Below, piece after piece: positions 38,616 through 47,012 of a DNA stretch of 64,000 bases (positions are counted from its first letter, which is position 1; the number at the start of each line of letters is the position of its first letter). A model generated the notes under the pieces. It was given only the letters and a program-made list of their open reading frames with translations. It did no database searches and was not told the origin of the DNA. Both the position numbers and the translations under genes were made by a program. This DNA is from Pseudoxanthomonas sp. F37 (GTDB lineage Bacteria; Pseudomonadota; Gammaproteobacteria; Xanthomonadales; Xanthomonadaceae). The stretch is taken from assembly GCF_022965755.1 (NCBI RefSeq), contig NZ_CP095187.1, positions 1,302,001 to 1,366,000 on the forward strand, in the 5' to 3' direction.

Positions 38616-39110
38616 GCGAGCAGGGCGCGATAGAGCGCCAGGTCTTCCTGGGAGTAGCAGCAGAAGACCACGCTCGACGGCAGCGTGGCCGCGGCCATGG
38701 CCGTACGCACGCTGTCCACCGCCACGCGCGGCCATGTCGGCGGGATAGCCGTAGATGCCGGTACTGATGCAGGGAAAGGCGAGGCTGAGTACGCCATGCC
38801 GCGCCGCCAGCGCCAGACTGTTGCGGTAGCAGGCGTCCAGCAGCGCAGGCTCGCCCGCTTCGCCGCCGCGCCAGACCGGCCCGACGGTGTGGATGACGTG
38901 GCGCGCGGGAAGCCGGTAACCGCGGGTGATCTTCGCTTCACCGGTGCGGCAGCCGCCCAGCAGGCGGCACTCGGCGACCAGATCCGGTCCTGCAGCGCGA
39001 TGGATGGCGCCATCCACCCCGCCGCCGCCCAGCAGGGAACTGTTGGCGGCATTGACGATGGCATCGACCCGCAGCGTGACGATGTCGGCCTGGATCGCGG
39101 TCAGTGGCAT
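38612..39110 (-). pseudogene. Macro domain ADP-ribose deacetylase, frameshifted
   Basis: An O-acetyl-ADP-ribose deacetylase-type macro domain. The reading from ATG 39110 is canonical ([42 protein letters not shown]) until about 38730. There the C-terminal part (VAVDSVRT..., [16 protein letters not shown]) continues in a different frame. The interval is 499 bp, not a multiple of three, consistent with one extra base in a CGCGCG run near 38725-38732. It is either a real inactivation or a sequencing error. The intact length would be about 165 residues. Next to rnt. Confidence 0.85.
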
Positions 39111-39130
39111 GGCATCGCCTGGGTGAGGCT

Positions 39131-39760
39131 TCAGCCGAGCGGCCTGGGCCAGGCATTGGCGATGGTGCAGAACAGGCGCGCGGTCTGCTCGGCATCGTAG
39201 ACGGCGGAGTGCGCGTCTTCGGCGTTCCAGTCGAACCCGGCGGCGGCGACGGCCCGCGCCAGTACGGTCTGGCCATAGGCCACGCCGGCCAGCGTCACCG
39301 TGTCGAACACGCTGAAGGGATGGAACGGATTGCGCTTGTGGCCGACCCGCGCCACCGCCGCATTGAGGAAGTTCAGGTCGAAGTGCGCGTTGTGGCCCAC
39401 CAGGATCGCCCGCTGGCAGCCGTGCTTCTTCACCGCCGCGCGCACCGGTGCGAACACGTGGTCCAGCGCCTCTTTCTCGTGCTTGGCGAAGCGGAACGGA
39501 TGGTCCAGGTCTATCCCGGTGACCTCCAGCGACTTGGGGTCGATCTCGGTGCCGGGCGCCGGGTGCAGGTGCACGCTGGAGGTGGCGCCCATCACCAGCA
39601 GGCCGTTCTCGTCCAGATCCAGCGGCACGGCGGCCAGTTCGAGCAGGGCATGGCGGTTCCAGTCGAAGCCGCCGGTCTCCACGTCCACCACGACGGGCAG
39701 GTAGCCGCGGAAGCGGCGGGCCATGGGGGTGGTGCGGACAGATTCGGCGGCGTTCTCCAT
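39131..39760 (-). CDS. rnt: Ribonuclease T
   Basis: DEDDh exonuclease that trims tRNA CCA ends and matures stable RNAs; works as a dimer. 209 residues. ExoI VVDVETGG with Asp26/Glu28, Exo[13 protein letters not shown] and Exo[14 protein letters not shown] with the catalytic His are all present. ATG 39724 (MARRFRG) is an alternative start. The 20-bp gap to the macro-domain gene suggests one transcription unit. Confidence 0.95.
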   Translation of the reverse strand: MENAAESVRTTPMARRFRGYLPVVVDVETGGFDWNRHALLELAAVPLDLDENGLLVMGATSSVHLHPAPGTEIDPKSLEVTGIDLDHPFRFAKHEKEALDHVFAPVRAAVKKHGCQRAILVGHNAHFDLNFLNAAVARVGHKRNPFHPFSVFDTVTLAGVAYGQTVLARAVAAAGFDWNAEDAHSAVYDAEQTARLFCTIANAWPRPLG

Positions 39761-39829
39761 GCGCGGAAGGGTAGCAGAGGTCGGCAGGGCTTCCTTTGCT
39801 GGATACCCAACCGCACGTCAGGCTTGTTG

Positions 39830-39907
39830 CGGGAGCGCCCTCGGGCGCGATGCCGTTGATTCCGATCGCTCCCATGGCAGGAGCATCGCGCCCGAGGGCG
39901 CGCCTAC
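39830..39907. repeat. GTAG-type REP inverted pair
   Basis: Left element CGGGAGCGCCCTCGGGCGCG (39831-39850) faces a right element whose sequence read on the minus strand is GTAGGCGCGCCCTCGGGCGC. GCGATGC-like segments lie between them. The right foot supplies the TAG stop of the DUF2063 gene, read on the minus strand. Confidence 0.82.
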
Positions 39908-40656
39908 GGTGCCGCCGGGACCGTGCCCAACAAGGTGCCTTCCTGCCGCATGCGCACCAGCATGGCGGTGCCCTGTTCGATGAAGGCGGGCACCTGGTCG
40001 ACCCCCGCTTCGTCGCACAGCTGGCGGAGCGCTTCCACGCCGGTGTGCCGCCCTTCGCCGAGCAGTTCGAGCAGGCGATAGACCAGCGGCGAGATCGCCG
40101 CAAAGCGCACCTGGTGGCCGGCATCGCGGCGCACCAGCAGCAGGGTGGGTTCGTCCGGCGGCGCGTCGGGCTGGAAGTCCGGACCGATGCGATGCACCGG
40201 CCACTGGTACGCCAAGGCCCACGCGAACGGCGACATCACGGGAACCCCTGCGAGCAGATCGCCCTGGGGATCGTGCGACGGCAGGCTGTCGTCGGCGATC
40301 TGCAGCGCCAGTTCCACCCACTCGTAATGCGCCAGTTCGCGCAGCCACGGCGGGTCGTCGCCACCGGTGCGGGTTTCCAGGAAACGGATGAACTCGCGCG
40401 CGATCTCGGGAAACAGCGGGGTCTGGCTGCGATGCCGGGCGTAGAAGCCGCGCACGAGGCGGCGCCATGCATCCTCGCCCAGGGTCCTGCGGATCACCGG
40501 GAAATTGCCCGCCAGCAGGCCCTCGATGTTGTTGAAGAACAGATCGCGGTAGATCGCCAGCCGACGTTCCTCGATGCCGGGCGGTGGCGGATGCGACGAC
40601 GGATCGCGCAGATGGCGCGACAGTGCGAACTGCTGCTCGCGCAGAGTGTCAGCCAT
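39904..40656 (-). CDS. DUF2063 protein, HvfC/BufC-type partner of the iron oxidase
   Basis: A ~250-residue protein of the DUF2063 (putative DNA-binding domain) family. This family partners DUF692 enzymes in RiPP loci: HvfC of the Haemophilus hvf operon, BufC of bufferin operons. Family residues are in [14 protein letters not shown] and [17 protein letters not shown]. Start MADTLREQ at 40656 is preferred over an upstream ATG at 40683. It overlaps the DUF692 gene by 8 bp. The protein likely presents the precursor to the enzyme. Its TAG stop lies in a GTAG REP. Confidence 0.85.
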   Translation of the reverse strand: MADTLREQQFALSRHLRDPSSHPPPPGIEERRLAIYRDLFFNNIEGLLAGNFPVIRRTLGEDAWRRLVRGFYARHRSQTPLFPEIAREFIRFLETRTGGDDPPWLRELAHYEWVELALQIADDSLPSHDPQGDLLAGVPVMSPFAWALAYQWPVHRIGPDFQPDAPPDEPTLLLVRRDAGHQVRFAAISPLVYRLLELLGEGRHTGVEALRQLCDEAGVDQVPAFIEQGTAMLVRMRQEGTLLGTVPAAP

Positions 40657-41500
40657 GGTTCGAGCGCGTCGCCGTGCCGGCATGCATGGCTTGCAGGTCG
40701 CGGATCCGCTGCACTTCCCCGGCCAACTCGGCCAGCGGCGGGAAGTTGAAGTCGCGTTCCAGCAGGGTGGGGCGCACGCCGTGCCGTTGGTAGGCCAGCG
40801 CCAGCAGCGACCACACGTCGTCCTTGACCGGCGCGCCGTGCGTGTCCACCTTCAGGTCGTCGGCCTCGTCGTAATGGCCGGCCACGTGGTAGGAGGCGAT
40901 GCGCGTGGACGGCATGCGGGCCAGGAAATCGCGTGCGTCGTAGCCGTGGTTGACGGCGTTGACGAAGACATTGTTGACGTCCAGCAGCAGGTCGCAGTCG
41001 GCCTCTTCCAGCACCGCGGCGATGAAGTCCGCTTCCGCCATCGCCTGGAAGGGAGCCGCGTAGTAGGAGACGTTCTCCACCGCGATGCGCCGACCCAGCG
41101 CATCCTGCGCCTGGCGGATGCGTGCGGCGACATGGTGCACGGCCTCCTCGGTGAACGGGATCGGCATCAGGTCGTACAGCTGGCCGTCGTCGGCGCAGTA
41201 GCTCAGGTGCTCGCTGTAGAGCACGACCTCGTGCCGGTCGAGGAAGCGGCGCGTGCGGGCCAGGAAGGTGTCGTCCAGGGGCGCCATGCCGCCCAGCGAC
41301 AGCGACAGTCCGTGGCAGGTCAGCGGGTGCCGCGACGAAAGCGCGTGCAGGGCTTCCCCGAGACGGCCACCGACCCCGATCCAGTTGTCCGGCGCGCACT
41401 CGAGGAAGTCGAACGCGCCCGCGGGTGCTTCCCGCAGGTCGTCGAGCAGGGCGCGCCGCAGGCCCAGGCCTGCGGACGCGGAGGGAAGGCGTGTGGTCAT
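40649..41500 (-). CDS. DUF692 multinuclear non-heme iron oxidase (HvfB/BufB/MbnB-like)
   Basis: 283-residue MNIO enzyme with a TIM-barrel-like fold. Metal-ligand and family motifs are seen in [55 protein letters not shown] and [11 protein letters not shown]. MNIOs oxidise Cys of peptide substrates to oxazolone/thioamide or other products and act with a DUF2063 partner, which is the next gene. The putative peptide precursor gene is 51 bp upstream. Confidence 0.93.
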   Translation of the reverse strand: MTTRLPSASAGLGLRRALLDDLREAPAGAFDFLECAPDNWIGVGGRLGEALHALSSRHPLTCHGLSLSLGGMAPLDDTFLARTRRFLDRHEVVLYSEHLSYCADDGQLYDLMPIPFTEEAVHHVAARIRQAQDALGRRIAVENVSYYAAPFQAMAEADFIAAVLEEADCDLLLDVNNVFVNAVNHGYDARDFLARMPSTRIASYHVAGHYDEADDLKVDTHGAPVKDDVWSLLALAYQRHGVRPTLLERDFNFPPLAELAGEVQRIRDLQAMHAGTATRSNHG

Positions 41501-41551
41501 GCGGCGCGGAGCCCGGTCCCGGCCGCCAGGCCGGGACCGGTGCTCACGGAC

Positions 41552-41965
41552 TCACTTGTCGCCGGTCTTCTTGTCGCCGCCGCACTTGCCCTCGCCGCAC
41601 TTGCCTTCACCGCACTTGCCCTCGGCACCCTTGGCGCCGGCGTGGGCCTTGTGCTCGGCCGCGTCGATGAAGCCGTCCTTGTTGGTGTCCATCCCGGCGA
41701 ACATCGCCGCCTGGCCGGGATGCATGGCGTCGAACTCGGCCTGGGAGACCTTGCCGTCCTTGTCGGTGTCGGCCTTGGCCATGCCGCATTTGCCTTCGCC
41801 GCACTTGCCTTCACCGCATTTGCCTTCGCCCGCCTTCGCGGCCTCGGGCGCGGCCAGCAGGTAGCCCTGCGCCAGCGGCTCCATCGCGAAGGTCGAGCCG
41901 GCCAGCAGGATGCCGCCGGCCAGTGCGACGGCCACGGCGGCGGGTTTGGTGGTGGTCTTGGACAT
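41552..41965 (-). CDS. EF-hand/EGKCG-repeat RiPP precursor (HvfA-like, bufferin/oxazolin type)
   Basis: 137 residues. Signal peptide about 1-27 (STFA|ME). Six EGKCG motifs occur in two groups of three, at residues 47-61 and 115-129; they hold all six Cys of the protein (50, 55, 60, 118, 123, 128). Between them lie two canonical EF-hand loops, D66-E77 and D93-E104, each with DxDxDG or DxNxDG spacing. EGKCG is the modification motif of HvfA/oxazolin-type RiPPs, where MNIO enzymes convert the Cys. This is thus the substrate of the adjacent DUF692-DUF2063 pair. Likely periplasmic metal (copper) binding or stress protection; inference. Confidence 0.85.
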   Translation of the reverse strand: MSKTTTKPAAVAVALAGGILLAGSTFAMEPLAQGYLLAAPEAAKAGEGKCGEGKCGEGKCGMAKADTDKDGKVSQAEFDAMHPGQAAMFAGMDTNKDGFIDAAEHKAHAGAKGAEGKCGEGKCGEGKCGGDKKTGDK

Positions 41966-42058
41966 CTGGTCTCTCTCCCGGGAAGGTGCGGGGGATCCGC
42001 ACCGGCGTGCCGGGATTGTAGCCGCGCCTTGTTAGCGGTCCGTATGCGCGCCGGCCGG

Positions 42059-42092
42059 AAAAGGAAACGCCCCGCGGGGCGGGGCGTTCCGG
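42059..42092 (-). terminator. Terminator of phoU
   Basis: On the minus strand a stem GGAACGCCCCGC/GCGGGGCGTTTCC (42064-42090) is followed by CTTTT. It closes the pst-phoU unit before the RiPP operon. Confidence 0.85.
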
Positions 42093-42112
42093 GTGCTGCG
42101 CTGCGGTAAGGG

Positions 42113-42823
42113 TCAGACCGCGCCGGTGGTGCTGGTCTCGTCGCGCTTGTCGCGGGGCGGCAGCGGCTGGTCGCCATGCACCAGGAACCACACGTTCTCG
42201 GCGATGTTGGTGGCATGGTCGCCGATCCGTTCCAGGTTCTTGGCCATGAACAGCAGGTGGGTGCACGGCGTGATGTTGCGCGGGTCTTCCATCATGTAGG
42301 TCAGCAGCTCGCGGAACAGCGCGGTGTAGTGCGCGTCCAGTTCGGCGTCGCGCGCGCGCACCTGCACGGCCTGCTCGGCATCGCTGTTCTGGTAGGCCAC
42401 CAGCACGTCGCGCACCTGCCGGGCCGCCAGCCTGCCCAGCGCGCGCAGGCCGGTGATCTGCGGCATCGGCGGCGAGACGTTCAACGCGATGGAGCGCTTG
42501 GCCACGTTGGCGGCGTAGTCGCCGATGCGTTCGATGTCGGCCGGGATGCGCAGGCCGGCGAGGATCTCGCGCAGGTCGCGCGCCATCGGCCCGCGCAGGG
42601 CCAGGTGCATCACGTCATGGCTGACCTGGTGCTCGATGGCGTCGATGGCCTCGTCGTTGGCGATGATGCGCTGGGCGGCCTTGTCGTCGCGGCGCTCGAC
42701 CACGTCCAGCGCGGCCTCCAGCTGGGCCACGGCGGTTTCGCCCATGCGCACGATCTCGGCCACGATGCGGCGCTGTTCTTCGTCGTAGCTCTTCACGATA
42801 TGGTCGTTAGGTTGGGTGTTCAT
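42113..42823 (-). CDS. phoU: Phosphate transport regulator PhoU
   Basis: 236-residue protein of two PhoU three-helix repeats with the paired family motifs (about residues 30-105 and 130-215; ADIERIGDYAANVAKRS and NLERIGDHATNIAENV). It links the Pst transporter to the PhoR sensor and restrains phosphate uptake. It is the last gene of the pst cluster, 136 bp after pstB with an inverted-repeat element between them. Confidence 0.97.
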   Translation of the reverse strand: MNTQPNDHIVKSYDEEQRRIVAEIVRMGETAVAQLEAALDVVERRDDKAAQRIIANDEAIDAIEHQVSHDVMHLALRGPMARDLREILAGLRIPADIERIGDYAANVAKRSIALNVSPPMPQITGLRALGRLAARQVRDVLVAYQNSDAEQAVQVRARDAELDAHYTALFRELLTYMMEDPRNITPCTHLLFMAKNLERIGDHATNIAENVWFLVHGDQPLPPRDKRDETSTTGAV

Positions 42824-42832
42824 GGCGAGGCC

Positions 42833-42942
42833 GGGAATGGGGAGCGGAGAATAGGGAATGGAAACGGCGGTGGATGCCTGAGGATCGGAGGTGCCAGGTT
42901 GGATCGGAACCGAGCGTGCGATTCCCCATTCTCCATTCCCGA
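42833..42942. repeat. Inverted 'GGGAATGG' repeat element between pstB and phoU
   Basis: GGGAATGGGGAGCGGAGAAT at 42833-42852 faces ATTCCCCATTCTCCATTCCC at 42921-42940 as an imperfect inverted pair with a ~65-bp spacer. This kind of intergenic element is common in Xanthomonadaceae, in my memory. A long stem would form in the pstB-phoU mRNA. Confidence 0.7.
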
Positions 42943-42959
42943 TACCCTCGGTTCCGGCA

Positions 42960-43778
42960 TCAGCCGAACCTGCCCGTGATGTAGTCTTCGGTCTGCTGCT
43001 TGCCGGGGTTGGAGAAGATGGTCGAGGTGGCGTCGTGCTCGACCAGCTCGCCCAGGTACATGAAGGCCGTGTAGTCCGACACGCGTGCCGCCTGCTGCAT
43101 GTTGTGCGTCACGATGGCGATGGTGTACTGGTGCTTCAGTTCCTCGATCAGCTGTTCGATCTTGCTGGTGGAGATGGGATCCAGCGCCGAGGTCGGCTCG
43201 TCCAGCAGGATCACGTCCGGACGCAGCGCGACGGCGCGCGCGATGCACAGGCGCTGCTGCTGGCCGCCGGACAGGCCCAGCGCACTCTGCTTCAGCTTGT
43301 CCTTGGCCTCGTCCCACAGGGCGGCCTGGCGCAGCGCCTGCTCGACGCGCACGTCCATGTCGGCCTTGCCCAGGCGTTCGTGGTGGCGGATGCCGTAGGC
43401 GACGTTCTCGTAGATCGTCATCGGGAACGGCACCGGCTTCTGGAACACCATGCCCACCTTGCTGCGCAGGCGGTTCATCGGGTACTTGGCGTCGAGGATG
43501 TTGTCGCCGTCCAGCAGCACCTCGCCGGTGGCGCGCAGCTTGGGGTACAGCGAATAGATGCGGTTGAAGACGCGCAGCAGGGTGGACTTGCCGCAGCCGG
43601 AGGGACCGATCAGCGCGGTGACCCGCTTCTCCGGGATCTCCAGGTTGATGCTCTTCAGCGCATGGAAGTCGCCGTAGTAGAAGTCCAAGCCCTTGGCGGC
43701 GAGTTTCACGCTGGCCGGGGCGGCGTGTTCGTCGTGGCGTTGCGGCGTCACCACGGCGATGCGGGCGGCGTCATTCAT
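42960..43778 (-). CDS. pstB: Phosphate ABC transporter ATP-binding protein PstB
   Basis: ATPase of the high-affinity phosphate importer. 272 residues. Walker [10 protein letters not shown] at 58-66, ABC signature [10 protein letters not shown], Walker [14 protein letters not shown] and the H-loop (VTHNMQQA) are intact. Its ATG overlaps pstA by 8 bp. The N-terminus has about 20 extra residues before the fold. Confidence 0.98.
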   Translation of the reverse strand: MNDAARIAVVTPQRHDEHAAPASVKLAAKGLDFYYGDFHALKSINLEIPEKRVTALIGPSGCGKSTLLRVFNRIYSLYPKLRATGEVLLDGDNILDAKYPMNRLRSKVGMVFQKPVPFPMTIYENVAYGIRHHERLGKADMDVRVEQALRQAALWDEAKDKLKQSALGLSGGQQQRLCIARAVALRPDVILLDEPTSALDPISTSKIEQLIEELKHQYTIAIVTHNMQQAARVSDYTAFMYLGELVEHDATSTIFSNPGKQQTEDYITGRFG

Positions 43779-44622
43779 GGGTCACCTTGTTTCGAAGAAG
43801 GATGGTTCGCGCAATCAGGCTGAGGATCAGCACCATGCCGGTGACCAGGAAGGCGCCGGCCCAGGCCAGCGAGTTCCACGAGTCGTAGGGGCTCATCGCG
43901 TACTGGAAGATGACCATCGGCAGGTTGGCCATCGACTGGTTGAGGTCGGTGCTCCAGAACTGGTTGTTGAAGGCGGTGAACAGCAGCGGCGCGGTTTCGC
44001 CGCTGATGCGCGCCAGCGCCAGCAGCACGCCGGTGACGATGCCCGGCAGCGCCGAACGCATCAGCACCTGGGTGGTGACCTTCCATTGCGGGACACCCAG
44101 CGAAAGCGCGGCTTCGCGCATCTGCTGCGGCACCAGCCGCAGCATCTCGTCGGTGGTGCGCACGATCACCGGCAGGGCGATGAAGGCCAGTGCCACCGCG
44201 CCGGCCCATGCCGAGTAGTGGCCCATCTGCGCCACCATCACGGTGTAGATGAACAGGCCCAGCACGATGGACGGCGCCGACAGCAGGATGTCGTTGACGA
44301 AGCGCACGGTTTCGCCCAGCCAGTGCTTGTTGGCGTATTCGGCCAGGTACGTGCCGGCGGCGATGCCGATCGGCGTGCCCAGCACGATCGCCAGCAGGCT
44401 GATCACCGCGCTGCCGAACAGGGCGTTGGCCAGGCCGCCCGGTTCGTTGGGCGGCGGCGTCATCCGGGTGAACAGGTCCAGGTTCAGGCTGCCCATGCCC
44501 TTGGTGATCGTGGTCCACAGGATCCAGACCAGCCACATCAGGCCGAACAGGGCGGCGACGATGGACAGCGTCAGGGCGACGCCGTTCTTGACCTTGCGCC
44601 AGGTATAGAGCGAAGCGGACAT
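43771..44622 (-). CDS. pstA: Phosphate ABC transporter permease PstA
   Basis: Inner-membrane channel subunit with six helices; 283 residues. The EAA loop ([25 protein letters not shown]) contacts PstB. The start ATG shares one base with the stop of pstC (TGATG), a translational coupling junction. Upstream in-frame ATGs lie in pstC shadows and were rejected. Confidence 0.97.
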   Translation of the reverse strand: MSASLYTWRKVKNGVALTLSIVAALFGLMWLVWILWTTITKGMGSLNLDLFTRMTPPPNEPGGLANALFGSAVISLLAIVLGTPIGIAAGTYLAEYANKHWLGETVRFVNDILLSAPSIVLGLFIYTVMVAQMGHYSAWAGAVALAFIALPVIVRTTDEMLRLVPQQMREAALSLGVPQWKVTTQVLMRSALPGIVTGVLLALARISGETAPLLFTAFNNQFWSTDLNQSMANLPMVIFQYAMSPYDSWNSLAWAGAFLVTGMVLILSLIARTILLRNKVTHE

Positions 44623-45593
44623 CAGTTGCCCTCCCGCTTGGCCAGCTGGCGCAGCATCAGGCGGGCGATCGCCAGCACGATGAAGGTCAGCACGAACAGG
44701 GTGAAGCCGAGCAGCAGCAGCGAGCCCTTGTGCAGCGGATCGGTGGCTTCGGCGAATTCGTTGGCGATGGTGGAGGCGATGGACGTGCCCGGCTCCAGCA
44801 GCGCGGCGCTGATCGTGTAGGCGTTGCCGATGACGAAGGTCACCGCCATCGTTTCGCCCAGCGCACGGCCCAGGCCGAGGAACACGCCGCCGATCACCGC
44901 CGAGCGGGTGTAGGGCAGCACCACGTCCCACACCACCTCCCAGCGCGTGGAGCCCAGCGCGTAGGCCGATTCCTTCAGCCGCCCGGGCACGGTCAGGAAC
45001 ACCTCGCGCATCACCGAGGAGATGAAGGGGATCACCATGATCGCCAGCACCAGGCCGGCGGTCAGCATGCCGATGCCGAGCGGCGGACCGGACAGCACGC
45101 TGCCGATCAGCGGCAGCTGCCCCAGGTTGTCGTTGATCCACGGGTAGACGTGTTCGCTCAGCTGCGGCGCCAGCACGAACAGGCCCCACATGCCGTAGAT
45201 GATCGAGGGGATGCCGGCCAGCAGTTCGATGGCCATGCCGACCGGGCCGCGCATCCAGGCCGGTGCGACTTCGGTCAGGAACACCGCAATGCCGAAGCTC
45301 ACCGGCACCGCGATCAGCATGGCCAGGCCGGCGCTGACCAGGGTGCCGAATATGGGCACCAGTGCGCCGAATTCGCGCGTGCCGACGTTCCATTCGGTGC
45401 TGGTGAAGAAGCCCGGGCCGAAGGTCTGCAGGGCTTCGCGGCCGCCCCACAACATGGAAAGCGCCGCGGCGATCAGCGAGATCAGGACGAACAGGCCGGC
45501 GCCGGTGAGCGTCAACCGGAACATCGTGTCGGCGCGCGCGTCTTTTGCAGTGCGCACGTCCGTCAGGGAAGCGGGGAGGGCGGTGGCGTTCAT
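44622..45593 (-). CDS. pstC: Phosphate ABC transporter permease PstC
   Basis: Second membrane channel subunit; 323 residues, six helices. The family segment ELLAGIPSIIYGMWGLF and EAA-type loop KESAYALGSTRWEVVWDVVLP are present. It is preceded by a 112-bp gap from pstS containing a strong hairpin that probably reduces read-through. Confidence 0.97.
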   Translation of the reverse strand: MNATALPASLTDVRTAKDARADTMFRLTLTGAGLFVLISLIAAALSMLWGGREALQTFGPGFFTSTEWNVGTREFGALVPIFGTLVSAGLAMLIAVPVSFGIAVFLTEVAPAWMRGPVGMAIELLAGIPSIIYGMWGLFVLAPQLSEHVYPWINDNLGQLPLIGSVLSGPPLGIGMLTAGLVLAIMVIPFISSVMREVFLTVPGRLKESAYALGSTRWEVVWDVVLPYTRSAVIGGVFLGLGRALGETMAVTFVIGNAYTISAALLEPGTSIASTIANEFAEATDPLHKGSLLLLGFTLFVLTFIVLAIARLMLRQLAKREGN

Positions 45594-45668
45594 GCAACCC
45601 GGGTCGTGGGGGAAGGGCGGAGGGAGCGCAGGCGGCTAGTGCACGGGTGGCGGGTTACCGGGTGATGA

Positions 45669-45698
45669 CACCGGGCCGCCCCTGCAGGCGGCCCGGTG
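45669..45698 (-). terminator. pstS-pstC intergenic hairpin
   Basis: A perfect 12-bp stem CACCGGGCCGCC/GGCGGCCCGGTG with a 6-nt loop lies 8 bp past the pstS stop on the minus strand. No T run follows, so it likely acts as an attenuator or mRNA 3' end protector that keeps the binding protein more abundant than the permeases. Confidence 0.65.
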
Positions 45699-45705
45699 CG
45701 ATCGC

Positions 45706-46800
45706 TCAGAGCTTGATCTCGGTCTGCCAGTACTGCTCGATCTGGCCCACCAGTTCCGGCGGCAGCGGCACGTAGTCCAGTTCGTTGGCCTGCGCCTGGC
45801 CCTGTTCGTAGGCCCACTTGAAGAAGTCCAGCGTGTGCCTGGCCTTCGCCGCATCCTTGGGCTGCTTGTAGACCAGGATGAAGTTGGTCGCGGTGATCGG
45901 CCATGCCTGGGCGCCAGGGGCGTTGGTGATGACCAGGTTGAAGTCCTTGGCATTGGCCCAGTCGGCGCTGGCCGCCGCGGCGGCGAAGCTTTCCGAGGTG
46001 GGCTGCACGAAGTTGCCGGCGGCGTTCTGCAGCGAGGCGTACGCCATCTTGTTCTGCTCGGCGTAGGCCAGCTCGACGTAGCCGATCGAACCCTTCAGCT
46101 GGCGCACGTAGGCCGCCACGCCCTCGTTGCCCTTGCCGCCCACGCCGCCCGGCCAGTTGACGCTGGTGCCTTCGCCCACCTTGTCCTTCCACTCCGGGCT
46201 GACCTTGGACAGGTAGTTGACGAAGTTGAAGGTGGTGCCCGAGCCGTCGGAGCGGTGCACGGTGTTGATCTTGCCGGTAGGCAGTGTCACGCCCGGGTTC
46301 AGCGCGGCGATGGCCGGGTCGTTCCAGGTGGTGATCTTGTGCAGGAAGATGTCGGCCAGCACGGTGCCGTTGAGCTTCAGCTGGCCCGGCTGCAGGCCTT
46401 CCACGTTGATGACCGGCACCACGCCGCCGATGACCGAGGGGAACTGGCCCAGGCCCGCCTGCGCCAGTTCTTCCGGCGACAGCGGCTTGTCGGAGGAACC
46501 GAAATCGACGGTCGCGGCCTTGATCTGCGCGATGCCGCCGCCCGACCCGATGGACTGGTAGTTGATCTTGGCGCCGGTGGCCTTGTTGTAGTCCGTGGAC
46601 CAGCGGGCCATCAGCGGATAGATGAAGGAGGCGCCGGCACCGGTGATCTCGGCCGAGATCTTCTGTGCGCCTTCGGCGGACGCAGTGGCGCCCTCGGTGC
46701 CCGCGGTCGCGGCCGGGGCATCGGTCTTGCCGCCGCAGGCGACGGTGAAGAGTGCGGTGGCAAGGGCCAGCGTGGCCACTCGTGCGTTGCGGACGTGCAT
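45706..46800 (-). CDS. pstS: Phosphate-binding lipoprotein PstS (copy 1)
   Basis: Periplasmic phosphate-binding protein of the Pst system. The 364-residue precursor has a lipobox ending TVAC with Cys22, so it is a lipoprotein, followed by a short Ala/Gly/Thr linker. Phosphate-loop motifs GAGASF, GSGGGI and RSDGSGTTFNF are present. It heads the pstCAB-phoU unit and has a Pho-box-like element in its promoter. It is paralogous to the gene at 47013-48026. Confidence 0.96.
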   Translation of the reverse strand: MHVRNARVATLALATALFTVACGGKTDAPAATAGTEGATASAEGAQKISAEITGAGASFIYPLMARWSTDYNKATGAKINYQSIGSGGGIAQIKAATVDFGSSDKPLSPEELAQAGLGQFPSVIGGVVPVINVEGLQPGQLKLNGTVLADIFLHKITTWNDPAIAALNPGVTLPTGKINTVHRSDGSGTTFNFVNYLSKVSPEWKDKVGEGTSVNWPGGVGGKGNEGVAAYVRQLKGSIGYVELAYAEQNKMAYASLQNAAGNFVQPTSESFAAAAASADWANAKDFNLVITNAPGAQAWPITATNFILVYKQPKDAAKARHTLDFFKWAYEQGQAQANELDYVPLPPELVGQIEQYWQTEIKL

Positions 46801-46839
46801 GGGCTCTCCAGACGGGTCGTTTGTGATCCACGCTATGAA

Positions 46840-46857
46840 ATGATGTTTTTGTTACAG
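46840..46857 (-). promoter_or_regulatory. Pho-box-like site upstream of pstS
   Basis: On the minus strand CTGTAAC-AAAA-ACATCAT reads like the PhoB consensus of two CTGTCAT half-sites 4 bp apart, matching about 5/7 and 4/7. It lies 40 bp before the start. Plausible rather than certain. Confidence 0.5.
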
Positions 46858-46913
46858 CGTGATGACATGCCGGTCTCAGGCCGTAATGCGACCTGCCCGT
46901 GCCGGATGCGTCG

Positions 46914-46942
46914 ACAAAAAAAGGCGGGCCCGAAGGCCCGCC
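46914..46942 (-). terminator. Terminator of pstS copy 2
   Basis: On the minus strand an 8-bp perfect stem GGCGGGCC/GGCCCGCC is followed by a run of eight T. Strong Rho-independent terminator between the two pstS genes. Confidence 0.92.
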
Positions 46943-47012
46943 CGGGGAGCGGCGAGGAGGGACGCCGATCCCTGACCGGCACGGGGGAGAGACCGTGCCG
47001 ACGATGCTGCGA

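Noticed and set aside
37734-40124. 796-codon frame on the minus strand spanning EamA to DUF2063
   Set aside because: Composite of shadow and the macro-domain gene; only the segment 38730-39110 has real homology.
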